Source: Clostridiales bacterium (GTDB lineage Bacteria; Bacillota; Clostridia; Lachnospirales; Lachnospiraceae). Taken from it: 46,701 nucleotides of DNA. The DNA is taken from the NCBI GenBank assembly GCA_029010495.1, contig JAQXKO010000022.1:1-46701 (forward strand), in the 5' to 3' direction. Below the pieces are notes generated by a model that saw only the letters and a program-made list of their open reading frames with translations, had not been told where the DNA came from and ran no database searches. The position numbers and the translations under genes are program-made. This document shows positions 22,843 to 31,607 of this stretch, piece by piece; position 1 is the first letter of the stretch, and each line of letters starts with the position of its first letter.

Positions 22843-24831
22843 ATGAAAAGAAAATTTGTATTTGGGGCTTTACTTATTGCAATATGTATATGTCTTAGCG
22901 GATGCGGAAGCTTATTAAAAAATAATAAACAGGAGATTGGCAATAACATGACACCGTCAGTTACTGCATCACCGACGCCGGAAGTGACGCCTGCGCCGAC
23001 ACAAGCACCGAAGTCAATTTTCGACGGAGAAACATATAACAATACAGACGGGTTATATAAAATAAATCTTGCGGAGCTTACGGATGAAATGTACCTGAGT
23101 GAGATAACCGAATTCGGCGAATATATGTTTATCCATACGGTTGAGGGAGTTGAAGACGTTACACATATCTTCTGGCTGATTGACCCTTCAAAACCTGAGG
23201 TTGTTAAAAATGTTAAGCTGCCGGCGGGTACGATGCTGGAAGATCGTGTACATGTAAAGGATAATAAAATCGTATATTTCAACCAAAAGGATGAAACAAT
23301 ACATATACTTGACAATACTTTAACTGAAATAGAAAAGTATGATTTCAAAGGAACCTATGCCACGGAATTTATATATGACGACAAACTCAGCAAAATGTTC
23401 TATGCAGTTGATGAAAACATATACTGCTTTGATTTTAAAACTCAACAGGAAACTCATATTTGTGTCCAATATGAAAGAGACGGAATATCACGACTGGTTG
23501 ATTATATCGACAGTGAAGATACACTTTTGATTTCAAAGTTGTCTGCAGATTTGAATAATGAGGAAAAATACAGTTATCTGATAGCAGAGAATAAATTTAT
23601 TGAATCGCCATATGCGGGTATAGACAATTGTGTGGAAGATGACAATTTTGTCTATGGAACATACAGTAGCAATCAGCTTATGTATCCTGTGGCTGTTGAC
23701 AAGAAAACACAGGATTCCATAGCAGCTTGTCCTACACTAAACGGTCTGTCCCAGTCATACTATATGGACATAAATTCATCATATATTATTGAAGTCAGTT
23801 CATATTATTTTGCATCATTTAATATTCAGGATAAAAGAATAAACCTTTACAATATGAAAAAAGGTAAAAAAGAATATGAACTGAAATTTGACTTTGAGAC
23901 TGATACGGAGATTTTCATAAACAGTGCATTTTATCTTCAAAATCAGGACCTTCTTGTAATGGCAGGCGGCAGCGGAAGTCAATCAATCTATGTTTATAAG
24001 CTTGGCAGGGCTGTTAAGAATAATCTTGAAGGACGTTCATTCTGTATACAGGATATTACAAATGACGCTGAAAATAAACTTACTGCCGTAAGGGAAAAAG
24101 CATCAGTATTCGGTGAAAAATACGGAATAGAAATATATATGGGAGAGGATGTATGGAAATGTACTGATGAGTATTATTCGGTATTTCCTTCCTATAATGT
24201 TGTTCTTATTGACGAATGCCTTGATATTATTGCCGGGGAATTTGAAAAGTATCCTGAAGGCATGATTAATCAGATATCCGATGATTTCGGAGGAAAGCTG
24301 AAGATTTTCCTTGCCGGAAGCATAACCGGCAGTGGAGATGATAATACAATATCAACGGCAGCGGGTATACACAGCAGTAAACCTTCCGATACATACATCT
24401 GCTTAGATGTTACGCTGACGACAGTCAGGGGCTTTGAGGGAACGGTAAACCATGAACTTTGTCATGCGCTGACAGCACACGGCTCCAATATTAACAAATA
24501 TTTTGATTATGACGGTTATTACAGCCTGAATCCAAAAGACTTCGAATATAATTACAGGTATAATGTGGAGATGGATGAAAACCAGATTAAAAATACATTG
24601 GACGATAAAGAAAATCCTGTATATTTTATTGATACATATTCAAAAACAAATGTTGATGAGGATACCGCAAGACTTTTTGAATATGCCATGACGTGTGATG
24701 AGTTTTTCAATCCGTATAAAGGCAATGAAGAGCTGTCTGCTAAATTAAAGTTCTTAAGCAACTACTATAAGACTGTTTATGACAGTGAAAATTGGACAAA
24801 AGAATTATATTGGGAAAAATGCTTAAAATAA
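22843..24831 (+). CDS. Secreted lipoprotein with C-terminal zincin-type metalloprotease domain
   Basis: A 662-aa lipoprotein. Signal peptide with lipobox LSGC (Cys ~21), a Thr/Pro linker (TPSVTASPTPEVTPAPT), then ~330 residues of short beta-strand repeats suggestive of a beta-propeller (FIHTVEG, IVYFNQKDETIHILDN, MFYAVDENIYCFDF). The C-terminal third contains HELCH (537-541), a HExxH zinc-binding motif, and further on VDEDTARLFEYAM with acidic residues that could be the third ligand. It is likely an extracellular, membrane-anchored protease or a sensor with a protease domain; no named family was recognised. GGAGA precedes ATG 22843. The gene stands alone. Confidence 0.7.
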   Translation: MKRKFVFGALLIAICICLSGCGSLLKNNKQEIGNNMTPSVTASPTPEVTPAPTQAPKSIFDGETYNNTDGLYKINLAELTDEMYLSEITEFGEYMFIHTVEGVEDVTHIFWLIDPSKPEVVKNVKLPAGTMLEDRVHVKDNKIVYFNQKDETIHILDNTLTEIEKYDFKGTYATEFIYDDKLSKMFYAVDENIYCFDFKTQQETHICVQYERDGISRLVDYIDSEDTLLISKLSADLNNEEKYSYLIAENKFIESPYAGIDNCVEDDNFVYGTYSSNQLMYPVAVDKKTQDSIAACPTLNGLSQSYYMDINSSYIIEVSSYYFASFNIQDKRINLYNMKKGKKEYELKFDFETDTEIFINSAFYLQNQDLLVMAGGSGSQSIYVYKLGRAVKNNLEGRSFCIQDITNDAENKLTAVREKASVFGEKYGIEIYMGEDVWKCTDEYYSVFPSYNVVLIDECLDIIAGEFEKYPEGMINQISDDFGGKLKIFLAGSITGSGDDNTISTAAGIHSSKPSDTYICLDVTLTTVRGFEGTVNHELCHALTAHGSNINKYFDYDGYYSLNPKDFEYNYRYNVEMDENQIKNTLDDKENPVYFIDTYSKTNVDEDTARLFEYAMTCDEFFNPYKGNEELSAKLKFLSNYYKTVYDSENWTKELYWEKCLK

Positions 24832-24844
24832 ATTAAAAAAGTAC

Positions 24845-24873
24845 TTGCAATTTTTCTAAACATGTTATATAAT
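24845..24873 (+). promoter_or_regulatory. Promoter of tRNA-Lys(CTT), copy 1
   Basis: TTGCAA (24845-24850), 17 nt, TATAAT (24868-24873). It is preceded by TTAAAAAAGTACTTGCA (24833-24849), shared exactly with the promoter of copy 2. Confidence 0.85.
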
Positions 24874-24901
24874 GCCTCTTGCGTGAAAAATGCAGGAGCC
24901 A

Positions 24902-24974
24902 GCACCGCTAGCTCAGTTGGTAGAGCACCTGACTCTTAATCAGGGTGTCCAGGGTTCGAGCCCCTGGCGGTGCA
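24902..24974 (+). tRNA. tRNA-Lys (anticodon CTT), copy 1
   Basis: Acceptor GCACCGC/GCGGTGC, anticodon loop CTCTTAA reading CTT, T-arm CAGGGTTCGAGCCCCTG. Identical over all 73 nt to the copy at 28375. It has its own promoter and terminator. Confidence 0.96.
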
Positions 24975-24977
24975 TAA

Positions 24978-25012
24978 AAGCCTGTCTGATTGTCAGACAG
25001 GCTTATTTATTT
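24978..25012 (+). terminator. Terminator of tRNA-Lys copy 1
   Basis: A perfect 12-bp stem AAGCCTGTCTGA/TCAGACAGGCTT (24978-24989, 24993-25004) with a 3-nt loop, followed by ATTTATTTT. A further TACCGGG/CCCGGTA hairpin (about 25022-25052) can serve the convergent gene. Confidence 0.88.
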
Positions 25013-25073
25013 TCGTAATAATACCGGGCAATGACTGATTCATTTCCCGGTATATTTTTAATGACTATAAAAA

Positions 25074-28070
25074 TTATTTCATTACATAATGATTTCTTCC
25101 CTCTGCCTTTGCTTCATATAAAAGCTCATCGGCAGCCTTATAAAGCTCATCAAATGTATTAAAGGATTCATTTGACAATACAATACCCATAGAGAGAGTT
25201 ACTTTACTTTCAAAGCTTCTTATCGTGTCATTTACCTTATTCCAGATTTCTTCAATATCGTTTTCGATAGTTTTTCTTGCGACACCTTTATCATATATAA
25301 GCATTGCACTGAATTCGTCACCGCCCATACGGGCTGCCATGCCGCGTTCTCCGACGGCATTTTCCAGTGATTTTGCGAAGGCCACGAGAAGCTCATCGCC
25401 GCGCTTGTGACCATATGTATCATTGAAAGATTTGAAGTAATCCATATCAATCATTATAAATGCCATAATGGTTTTGATATTAAGAAGATGAAGAGATACG
25501 TCATTCTGGAATGCCATACGGTTATATATTCCTGTTAGGGCATCGCACCGGACAGTATCCTCCCAGCGCTTGAAGCTTCGCCTCTGGCTGTCACGCTCTT
25601 TATCGACAATCTGCTTGACGGTTTCAGAAAGAGCAATATCTGTGGCAATAATCTGAACTCTTGGCTCACGCGTAACGGAATCAAAGAATTCACGGCCGTC
25701 ACAAAAAACGCGTTTAGAGGTGCCGTCCTTTCTTCTGATACGGTGCTCGACAAATGCCTCATGATTTTTTTCAAGCTGTTTTTTGACAAGTTTCACATAT
25801 GTATCGGCGTCCTCAGGGAAAATAAGGTCAATCTGATGAAGATTATAGGTATCAAGATCTTCCTCGGAGTAGCCGGTTATGGTTTCAAAATTTTCGTCAA
25901 TTGCGATAATTCTTTGAGTTTTATCAAGAAGGTACTTGGTATATTTGACATCACAGCAGTTGGATGTATCAAGCTGCTCTGATTCGGTCTCAAGTCCCAT
26001 CGGTTTGATAGCAATCTCTTCGTCTGATAATATTAAATCATCTTCCGTACATATATTCATACTTTGTAACATATCGATAAATTCGGTAACAATATATGGA
26101 TCAAACTGGGACCCGGCACAACGGAGCAACTCTTTGCAGGCATGTGAGGTTGATAATGCCTTTCTGTAAGGTCTGTCATTGGTCATGGCGTCAAATGTAT
26201 CGACAACAGCTATAATACGGCTGAGTAACGGTATTGATTCCTGCTTTAATCCGTCAGGGTATCCGCTTCCGTTCCAGCATTCATGGTGATGAAGAATAAA
26301 AACAGCAATATCTTCAAGCTCTTCTGATGCCTTTGCAATACGATATCCCTTTTCCGTATGTGAACGCATAACCTCCCATTCCTCAGGAGAAAGCTTAGTA
26401 GGCTTATTAAGAATATCAAGAGGAATGCCAAGCTTACCGATATCGTGAAGCAGACACAGAAGGGCAAGGTTCGATAAATCATAATCGGAAAGTCCGAGTC
26501 TGATACCAAGCTTCTCTCCAAGAATCTGCGTACGTTTTACATGCTCCTTTGTACAGCTGTCGCTCTCCTGAAGTGTCTGCGCAAAGGAATCAAGCAGTGA
26601 AGAATGTGCTGATTGGGAATCCATCATTTTCTTGGCCTTCATACTCTTTAAAGCGAGGTAAACTGCATTCTGAATGGATGGATTTTCGTCGGTAGACATT
26701 ATAATTGCGCTCTGCATCTTGAGAGTAAAAGGATTGTCGGAGTAATTGTTCAGTTTCTCTTCGATAGAGGAAATGATGTGACGCATTTTAATTATAGACG
26801 TATCGTTCACTATAAAAAGGAGATTCGCATCATTTAACCTTATATAATGAGTGCCTTGAGGAGTAAATTCGCGTATGGCATTAGCGAGCGTACAAACTGC
26901 GTTGTCGCCGGCATCCTTGCCATAGGTTTTATTTATCTCCGAAAGCTTATTGATGTCACAGATGGCAACACCCGCAGGATATGTAAACGTGATATTATTG
27001 TCCTCATACTCCTGTTTAAAGCTATGCATTGTACGAAAGCCCGTTAAAAGGTCATAATTAAGAGAATAATCCGTAAACATAAATACATGAGCTATAGTCT
27101 TTCCCTTTTTGGAGCGAAGAACAATATAATCACATCTGTATATTTTTATACCTTCATTTTCGTTTCGATATTCCCATTGAAAGGAGATATCGGAATCTGT
27201 ATCCTTTATATGATTACGGAAATGCCAACGGTCGATAAAATCGTCAAGCGTATAGTATTCCTTTGGACCGAGCTTAGGTATAAGAAAGGCCGCCGAATCG
27301 TTGTGATGCGTATAATTATTATCGGCATCAAAAAGCACCAGGGGCATGGAAAGCTTCGAAAGGGCAAGCTGGGATACAATTGACATAACTCCCTGAGCGG
27401 AGTAATGGTTGTTGGTCCAGTAAATAATAAAGCAGAGAATACTGTAAAACAGTATTGAAAAATCAAAAAACCTGCCCTGTGGCAGAAACAGAAAAATTGC
27501 ATTCATTATTACAACAAGGACTATTCCGCAAAATACGATTATGTATCTTCTGACAATTATCGAAGGCGTATTAACAATCTTTATTAAAAGATGTGCAAGC
27601 ACATACAATATCATTATATAGCAGAAAACAAGATGAAATTTATAAGGAAGCATTGGCACATATCTCCAGTGCGCCAGGGCATCCGGCTCATAGGAATAAC
27701 TGATTACAATCTCCTTAAAAGGATTAATCAGGAAAAGGACGGAATCAACTGCCGCATAAGCAGGAAACAAATAGAGAAGCCTCTTGTGATTCACTTTATT
27801 ATTAATCTTGCAGAAGTCAGAAATGTAGAAGGCCAGGAAAACAACTTCCATGTCTACAGAAATAAAATAAAGAGAGCTGAAAAGCGAATTACTGAAATAC
27901 GTATCAGAAAGAATGCTTAACAAATATGTAATGGTAACACAGGTCGCGGAAATAAGACTGCCTGCAAGAGATTTTTTATAATATTTCTTAAAAGAAAAAG
28001 TACCGATAATGATAACAATGTCTAATAATATCATTGTGATACACAGATGCACAAAAAGAGATAAACTCAT
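25074..28070 (-). CDS. Membrane GGDEF/HD-GYP/PAS/GGDEF signalling protein (cyclic-di-GMP metabolism)
   Basis: A 998-aa protein. Residues 1-230 hold about seven membrane segments (7TM histidine-kinase-N-like). A PAS-like part (~235-335) and a degenerate GGDEF domain follow (~340-465; RLNDAN at 411-416 replaces GGDEF). HD-GYP lies at ~490-665 with HD at 542-543 in LLHDIGKLGIP and HHHECWNGSGYP at 594-605. Then PAS (~710-815) and a complete GGDEF domain (LTGIYNR, IDMDYFKSFND, RMGGDEF at 914-920, SMGI). So it may both make and break c-di-GMP. The start at 28070 has GGAGG at 6 nt on the minus strand; an upstream frame from 28124 lacks a site. Flanked by two identical tRNA-Lys genes. Confidence 0.92.
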   Translation of the reverse strand: MSLSLFVHLCITMILLDIVIIIGTFSFKKYYKKSLAGSLISATCVTITYLLSILSDTYFSNSLFSSLYFISVDMEVVFLAFYISDFCKINNKVNHKRLLYLFPAYAAVDSVLFLINPFKEIVISYSYEPDALAHWRYVPMLPYKFHLVFCYIMILYVLAHLLIKIVNTPSIIVRRYIIVFCGIVLVVIMNAIFLFLPQGRFFDFSILFYSILCFIIYWTNNHYSAQGVMSIVSQLALSKLSMPLVLFDADNNYTHHNDSAAFLIPKLGPKEYYTLDDFIDRWHFRNHIKDTDSDISFQWEYRNENEGIKIYRCDYIVLRSKKGKTIAHVFMFTDYSLNYDLLTGFRTMHSFKQEYEDNNITFTYPAGVAICDINKLSEINKTYGKDAGDNAVCTLANAIREFTPQGTHYIRLNDANLLFIVNDTSIIKMRHIISSIEEKLNNYSDNPFTLKMQSAIIMSTDENPSIQNAVYLALKSMKAKKMMDSQSAHSSLLDSFAQTLQESDSCTKEHVKRTQILGEKLGIRLGLSDYDLSNLALLCLLHDIGKLGIPLDILNKPTKLSPEEWEVMRSHTEKGYRIAKASEELEDIAVFILHHHECWNGSGYPDGLKQESIPLLSRIIAVVDTFDAMTNDRPYRKALSTSHACKELLRCAGSQFDPYIVTEFIDMLQSMNICTEDDLILSDEEIAIKPMGLETESEQLDTSNCCDVKYTKYLLDKTQRIIAIDENFETITGYSEEDLDTYNLHQIDLIFPEDADTYVKLVKKQLEKNHEAFVEHRIRRKDGTSKRVFCDGREFFDSVTREPRVQIIATDIALSETVKQIVDKERDSQRRSFKRWEDTVRCDALTGIYNRMAFQNDVSLHLLNIKTIMAFIMIDMDYFKSFNDTYGHKRGDELLVAFAKSLENAVGERGMAARMGGDEFSAMLIYDKGVARKTIENDIEEIWNKVNDTIRSFESKVTLSMGIVLSNESFNTFDELYKAADELLYEAKAEGRNHYVMK

Positions 28071-28178
28071 AAAAACCTCCAAATTACTGACAAATCTGAC
28101 AAACGGCGGACATATAAACCACATCGCCCAAAATCATAATCCGACCGTATTTCTTTAACATAATATAATATATATTAA

Positions 28179-28207
28179 ATAATAGCATAAAAAGTAAAAA
28201 TTAACAA
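28179..28207 (-). promoter_or_regulatory. Candidate promoter of the GGDEF/HD-GYP gene
   Basis: On the minus strand: TTGTTA (28207-28202), 17 nt, TATTAT (28184-28179), with TGC directly before the -10 (extended -10). The leader to 28070 would be ~100 nt. Confidence 0.6.
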
Positions 28208-28334
28208 ATACTAGATATAGAGTCCCTGGCAGAAAAAGAGGAATATGTAGGAAAAATTGTCATAATAGGTATTTTTGTAAATACAATTAATTAATTTGTA
28301 AGATTAAAAATTTAAAAAAACTTTAAAAAAGTAC

Positions 28335-28363
28335 TTGCATTTTGACGAAAGATGACATATAAT
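28335..28363 (+). promoter_or_regulatory. Promoter of tRNA-Lys(CTT), copy 2
   Basis: TTGCAT (28335-28340), 17 nt, TATAAT (28358-28363), preceded by the same TTAAAAAAGTACTTGCA block as copy 1. Confidence 0.85.
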
Positions 28364-28374
28364 ATACGTGTTTC

Positions 28375-28447
28375 GCACCGCTAGCTCAGTTGGTAGAGCA
28401 CCTGACTCTTAATCAGGGTGTCCAGGGTTCGAGCCCCTGGCGGTGCA
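28375..28447 (+). tRNA. tRNA-Lys (anticodon CTT), copy 2
   Basis: Identical in sequence to the copy at 24902-24974, with anticodon CTT and intact arms. It stands alone between its promoter and the terminator at 28453. Confidence 0.96.
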
Positions 28448-28452
28448 CTTAA

Positions 28453-28497
28453 GTGTCTTATTTGGCTATTATTTAGCTGGGTGAGGCATTTTTTTTA
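28453..28497 (+). terminator. Terminator of tRNA-Lys copy 2
   Basis: A 16-bp stem rich in G-U pairs (GTGTCTTATTTGGCTA with TAGCTGGGTGAGGCAT) and a 5-nt loop, followed by eight T. Confidence 0.8.
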
Positions 28498-28578
28498 TTG
28501 AAAATGCACCGGCTCAAGGTAAAGAGCGGACTGCATAATTTGCCTCAATGAGAAAAGTGTTAGGCGGAAAGGAATCTT

Positions 28579-29985
28579 ATGTCAATTTATGAGAACTTAA
28601 AAAAATATTCTGCTTCAGAATCGATACCCATGCATATGCCGGGGCACAAGCGCAACACCCTTCTTTTGCCTGATTATGCAATTGACATAACAGAGATTCC
28701 GGGATTTGATAATCTTCATCATGCGGAGGGAATCATAAAGGAGTCTATGGATAGGGCGGCGTCGATTTATGGGACGCTTTCCACGCATTATGTTATTAAC
28801 GGCTCAACAGCGGCTATACAGGCAGCCATACACGCCTCCGTCAAGGCAGGCAGCCGACTGCTGATGGCAAGAAACTGCCACCGCAGCGTGTATAATGAAT
28901 GCATCATAAGAAATATTGAGCCTGTTTATATTTATCCGGAAAACGGAATAATCACGCCTGACTCTGTTAAATACGCAATAAACAATAATCCGGATGTTTC
29001 GGCACTCATCATTACTTCTCCTACATATGACGGATATGTAAGTGATGTCGGCGCAATTTATGATTTATGCAAAGCAGCCGGCATAACGTTTATAGTTGAT
29101 GAAGCCCACGGGGCGCATCTTCCTTTTGCCGCCAGGGCATTCGAGCAGGGATTCATGAAGGAAAACATCTTTCCGCACAGTGCAATCGGCCATGCAGACA
29201 TTGTTATACAGAGTGTTCACAAAACTCTTCCGGCCATGACCCAGACCGCACTTCTTCACCGCTGTACGGATAAAATTTCATACAGGGAAATTAACAAAAC
29301 GCTGTCTTATTATCAGTCAAGCTCCCCGTCATATGTGCTTATGGCATCTATCGAGCAGGCAATAGAATATACCGTATCTAATCCTGAGTTGTTTGAGATT
29401 TTTTCCGAAAATCTTAAACGCGTGTATGAATTTGCGGACTCACAGGCAAAGGGGCTGCTCTGCCCGGGTGGTTTTGGCAGGGATTTGTCCAAAATAGTAA
29501 TTGATGTCAGGAATTTACCAATGACAGGCGGACAAATATATGATATACTAAAAGACAGGTTTGGCATAGTTTCCGAAATGTACACGGACGATACATGTAT
29601 CCTTATTTGCACCATATGCGACAGTGCGGACGCGTTTGACAGGATAGAAGATGCACTTCGTTATCTGGCGCCTTATGTGAACGGAAATATTGCATCACCC
29701 GTTTCGATAAATGAATATCCGGAAAGAAGGCGCAAGTATCACCTTTCATATGCAGTGACGCTTGATTCTGCGCCGGTTGACATTAATAAGGCCGGAGAGC
29801 TTATAGCAAACGGCAGAGAGCTTGTGTTAAAGGAAATGATAACGGCATATCCGCCGGGATTTCCTCTTGCGGTTCCGGGAGAGATACTTGATATTGACTT
29901 AATTGAACGCCTGAAGGCGGCAGCTTCCGTGGGCAGGGAGATATATGGCTTTGAAAATAATAAGCTGGAGGTAATTTATGGGTAA
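28579..29985 (+). CDS. PLP-dependent Orn/Lys/Arg decarboxylase-like protein (YaaO type)
   Basis: A 468-aa fold-type I PLP enzyme. Seen: MPGHKR near the N-terminus, YVINGSTAAIQAAIHA, ARNCHRSVYN, ITSPTYDGYVSD, FIVDEAHGAHLPF (cofactor Asp/His) and SVHKTLPAMTQTALLH with the Schiff-base lysine in HKTL. The short form without the N-terminal wing domain fits the Firmicute YaaO/SpeA-like group; the substrate (Arg, Lys or Orn) cannot be told. Gene order with holB, yaaT, trmN6 and rsmI matches the yaaO-yabC region of Bacillus. AAAGGA precedes ATG 28579; it overlaps the next gene by 8 nt. Confidence 0.88.
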   Translation: MSIYENLKKYSASESIPMHMPGHKRNTLLLPDYAIDITEIPGFDNLHHAEGIIKESMDRAASIYGTLSTHYVINGSTAAIQAAIHASVKAGSRLLMARNCHRSVYNECIIRNIEPVYIYPENGIITPDSVKYAINNNPDVSALIITSPTYDGYVSDVGAIYDLCKAAGITFIVDEAHGAHLPFAARAFEQGFMKENIFPHSAIGHADIVIQSVHKTLPAMTQTALLHRCTDKISYREINKTLSYYQSSSPSYVLMASIEQAIEYTVSNPELFEIFSENLKRVYEFADSQAKGLLCPGGFGRDLSKIVIDVRNLPMTGGQIYDILKDRFGIVSEMYTDDTCILICTICDSADAFDRIEDALRYLAPYVNGNIASPVSINEYPERRRKYHLSYAVTLDSAPVDINKAGELIANGRELVLKEMITAYPPGFPLAVPGEILDIDLIERLKAAASVGREIYGFENNKLEVIYG

Positions 29986-30586
29986 GATTTTCCTAGTTAT
30001 GGGAAAAAGCGCTACAGGGAAAGACCATATTTACAGAGAGGTGCTTAGAAAACTTGGCAACAGTATAAAGCCGGTTGTGGGCTATACAACGCGTCCGATG
30101 AGAGAGGGCGAAACACACGGTGTTGAGTACAGATTTGTAACAACGGACGAGATGAAAGCCATGACGGACAGGGGCATTGTTATTGAGAGCCGCTGCTACA
30201 ATACCGTTATGGGCCCATGGCATTATTTTACATGTGATGACGGGCAGATTAATCCTCAAAAGCATAACTCTATACTTATCGTTACGCCTTCAGCGTATGA
30301 GAAGCTCCTTGCATATTTCGGCGGGGAGTATGTAAGGGCAGTTTATATTGAAAGTCCCGATGCTGACAGAATCCTTCGTTCTGTAAAAAGGGAGCAGAAG
30401 CAGGAATATCCAAACATTAAAGAGGTCTGCAGACGGTATCTGGCTGATGAGGAGGATTTTGCAGAGGATTATCTTAACAGTCTCGGAATAACAAAACGCT
30501 TTATAAATATAGATTTTGACCGTTGTGTTGAAGAGGTAGTTGAATATATAATTAAAGAGGGCGGAATTAATCCGGGAGAATCATAA
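29978..30586 (+). CDS. Guanylate kinase-like protein
   Basis: A 202-aa P-loop nucleotide kinase of the guanylate kinase type: GKSATGKDHIYREVL (P-loop), YTTRPMREGETHGVEYRFV (GMP-binding region with the conserved TTRPMR and E-Y), then a lid-like Arg-rich part. Family members phosphorylate GMP to GDP. In Bacillus and relatives this operon position is taken by tmk (thymidylate kinase), which has a different motif set; the sequence here clearly has the guanylate kinase signature. It may be a second GMP kinase or a diverged paralog. A strong ribosome binding site (CTGGAGG) precedes ATG 29978. Confidence 0.8.
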   Translation: MGKIFLVMGKSATGKDHIYREVLRKLGNSIKPVVGYTTRPMREGETHGVEYRFVTTDEMKAMTDRGIVIESRCYNTVMGPWHYFTCDDGQINPQKHNSILIVTPSAYEKLLAYFGGEYVRAVYIESPDADRILRSVKREQKQEYPNIKEVCRRYLADEEDFAEDYLNSLGITKRFINIDFDRCVEEVVEYIIKEGGINPGES

Positions 30587-31563
30587 TGAGCTTTGAGAAG
30601 GTTATTGGCCACAGGAAAATAATTAACCATCTGAAAAACGTCATTGACGGTAACCGTCCGTCCCATGCATACGTATTTCACGGAGAAGACGGCGTGGGGA
30701 AGAAAATGGTTGCGCGCGAGTTTGCCAAGGGCATTATGTGTGAGGCAGGAGAAGGAAGACCATGCGGCTTATGCAGGAGCTGTAAGCAGTTTGAAAGTGG
30801 CAACAATCCTGATTTTTTCAGCGTAAGCCACGAAAAAAGCGTTATCAGCGTAGATGATGTACGTACTCAGATTTTAGACAGAATGGCGATAAAGCCCTAC
30901 AGCAATAAATACAAGGTGTTTATTGTTGATGAGGCCGAAAAGATGAATGAGCAGGCTCAGAATGCTCTGCTTAAAACCTTGGAGGAACCGCCGGAATATG
31001 GCGTTATTATACTTATAACAAACAATCTGTTTATGTTCCTTGATACAATTCTTTCGCGTGCAGTTTCGCTGGCTTTTCTGCCTTGCGACACGGCGGAGGT
31101 TGCAAAGCTTATAATGACGGAGCGGGAGGTGCCTGACTACAGGGCGAAAACGGCAGCGGCATGTGCCGGAGGCAGACCGGGAATGGCACTTAGGCTTATT
31201 GACAGTGAGGAATTTGAAGATAAGCGCGATGAATGTATCGGTATTCTTAAACGAATAGGAAGCGGCAGGGCAGACTTTGCTGTTAAGAAGTCAAAGGAGC
31301 TGTCAGCAAAAAAGGACGATATATATTTCTTCACAGAGATGTTTGAAAGCTATATAAGAGATGTGCTTTACTACAAATCCGCAAAGAATGAAAAAAAGCT
31401 GATTTTTTCAGAGGAGATTTCTTCAATAAAGCGTCAGGCGGAGGAATTAAGCTTTGAGCGGATAGGCAGCCTTATCGACGGAGCAAGATTATTAAAGGAC
31501 AGGCTTGACGCCAATGTATATACCGAAGCGAGTTTATACGAATTTTTAAATATGTTGCAATAA
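30586..31563 (+). CDS. holB: DNA polymerase III subunit delta'
   Basis: A 325-aa clamp-loader subunit. Seen: VIGHRKIINHLKN, HAYVFHGEDGVGKK (P-loop), four-Cys zinc module around CGLCRSC, VDEAEKMNEQAQNALLKTLEEPP (clamp-loader Walker B region) and DTILSRAVSLAF. In most homologs the last motif reads SRC; here the Cys is Ala, while the Arg is kept. It loads the beta clamp in DNA replication. ATG overlaps the previous stop by one base (TAATG), so it is translationally coupled. Confidence 0.92.
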   Translation: MSFEKVIGHRKIINHLKNVIDGNRPSHAYVFHGEDGVGKKMVAREFAKGIMCEAGEGRPCGLCRSCKQFESGNNPDFFSVSHEKSVISVDDVRTQILDRMAIKPYSNKYKVFIVDEAEKMNEQAQNALLKTLEEPPEYGVIILITNNLFMFLDTILSRAVSLAFLPCDTAEVAKLIMTEREVPDYRAKTAAACAGGRPGMALRLIDSEEFEDKRDECIGILKRIGSGRADFAVKKSKELSAKKDDIYFFTEMFESYIRDVLYYKSAKNEKKLIFSEEISSIKRQAEELSFERIGSLIDGARLLKDRLDANVYTEASLYEFLNMLQ

Positions 31564-31607
31564 ATTTTGTGCCGCCAAGGCGGCCGTGTCCAATATTAGG
31601 AGGATAT

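Larger units (their letters stand above)
28071..28374. other. AT-rich intergenic region between the GGDEF gene and tRNA-Lys copy 2
   Basis: No gene is seen. It contains the minus-strand promoter at 28179-28207, an AT-rich near-palindrome (TACAA...TTGTA, 28282-28300) and the plus-strand tRNA promoter at 28335-28363. Confidence 0.6.

Noticed and set aside
27591-27920. 109-aa plus-strand frame opposite the GGDEF/HD-GYP gene
   Set aside because: It is antisense to the membrane domain of a clear gene and shows no family signature or ribosome binding site.
24833-28447. Integrated mobile element between the two tRNA-Lys genes
   Set aside because: No integrase, transposase or phage gene lies between them; only the duplication itself is supported.
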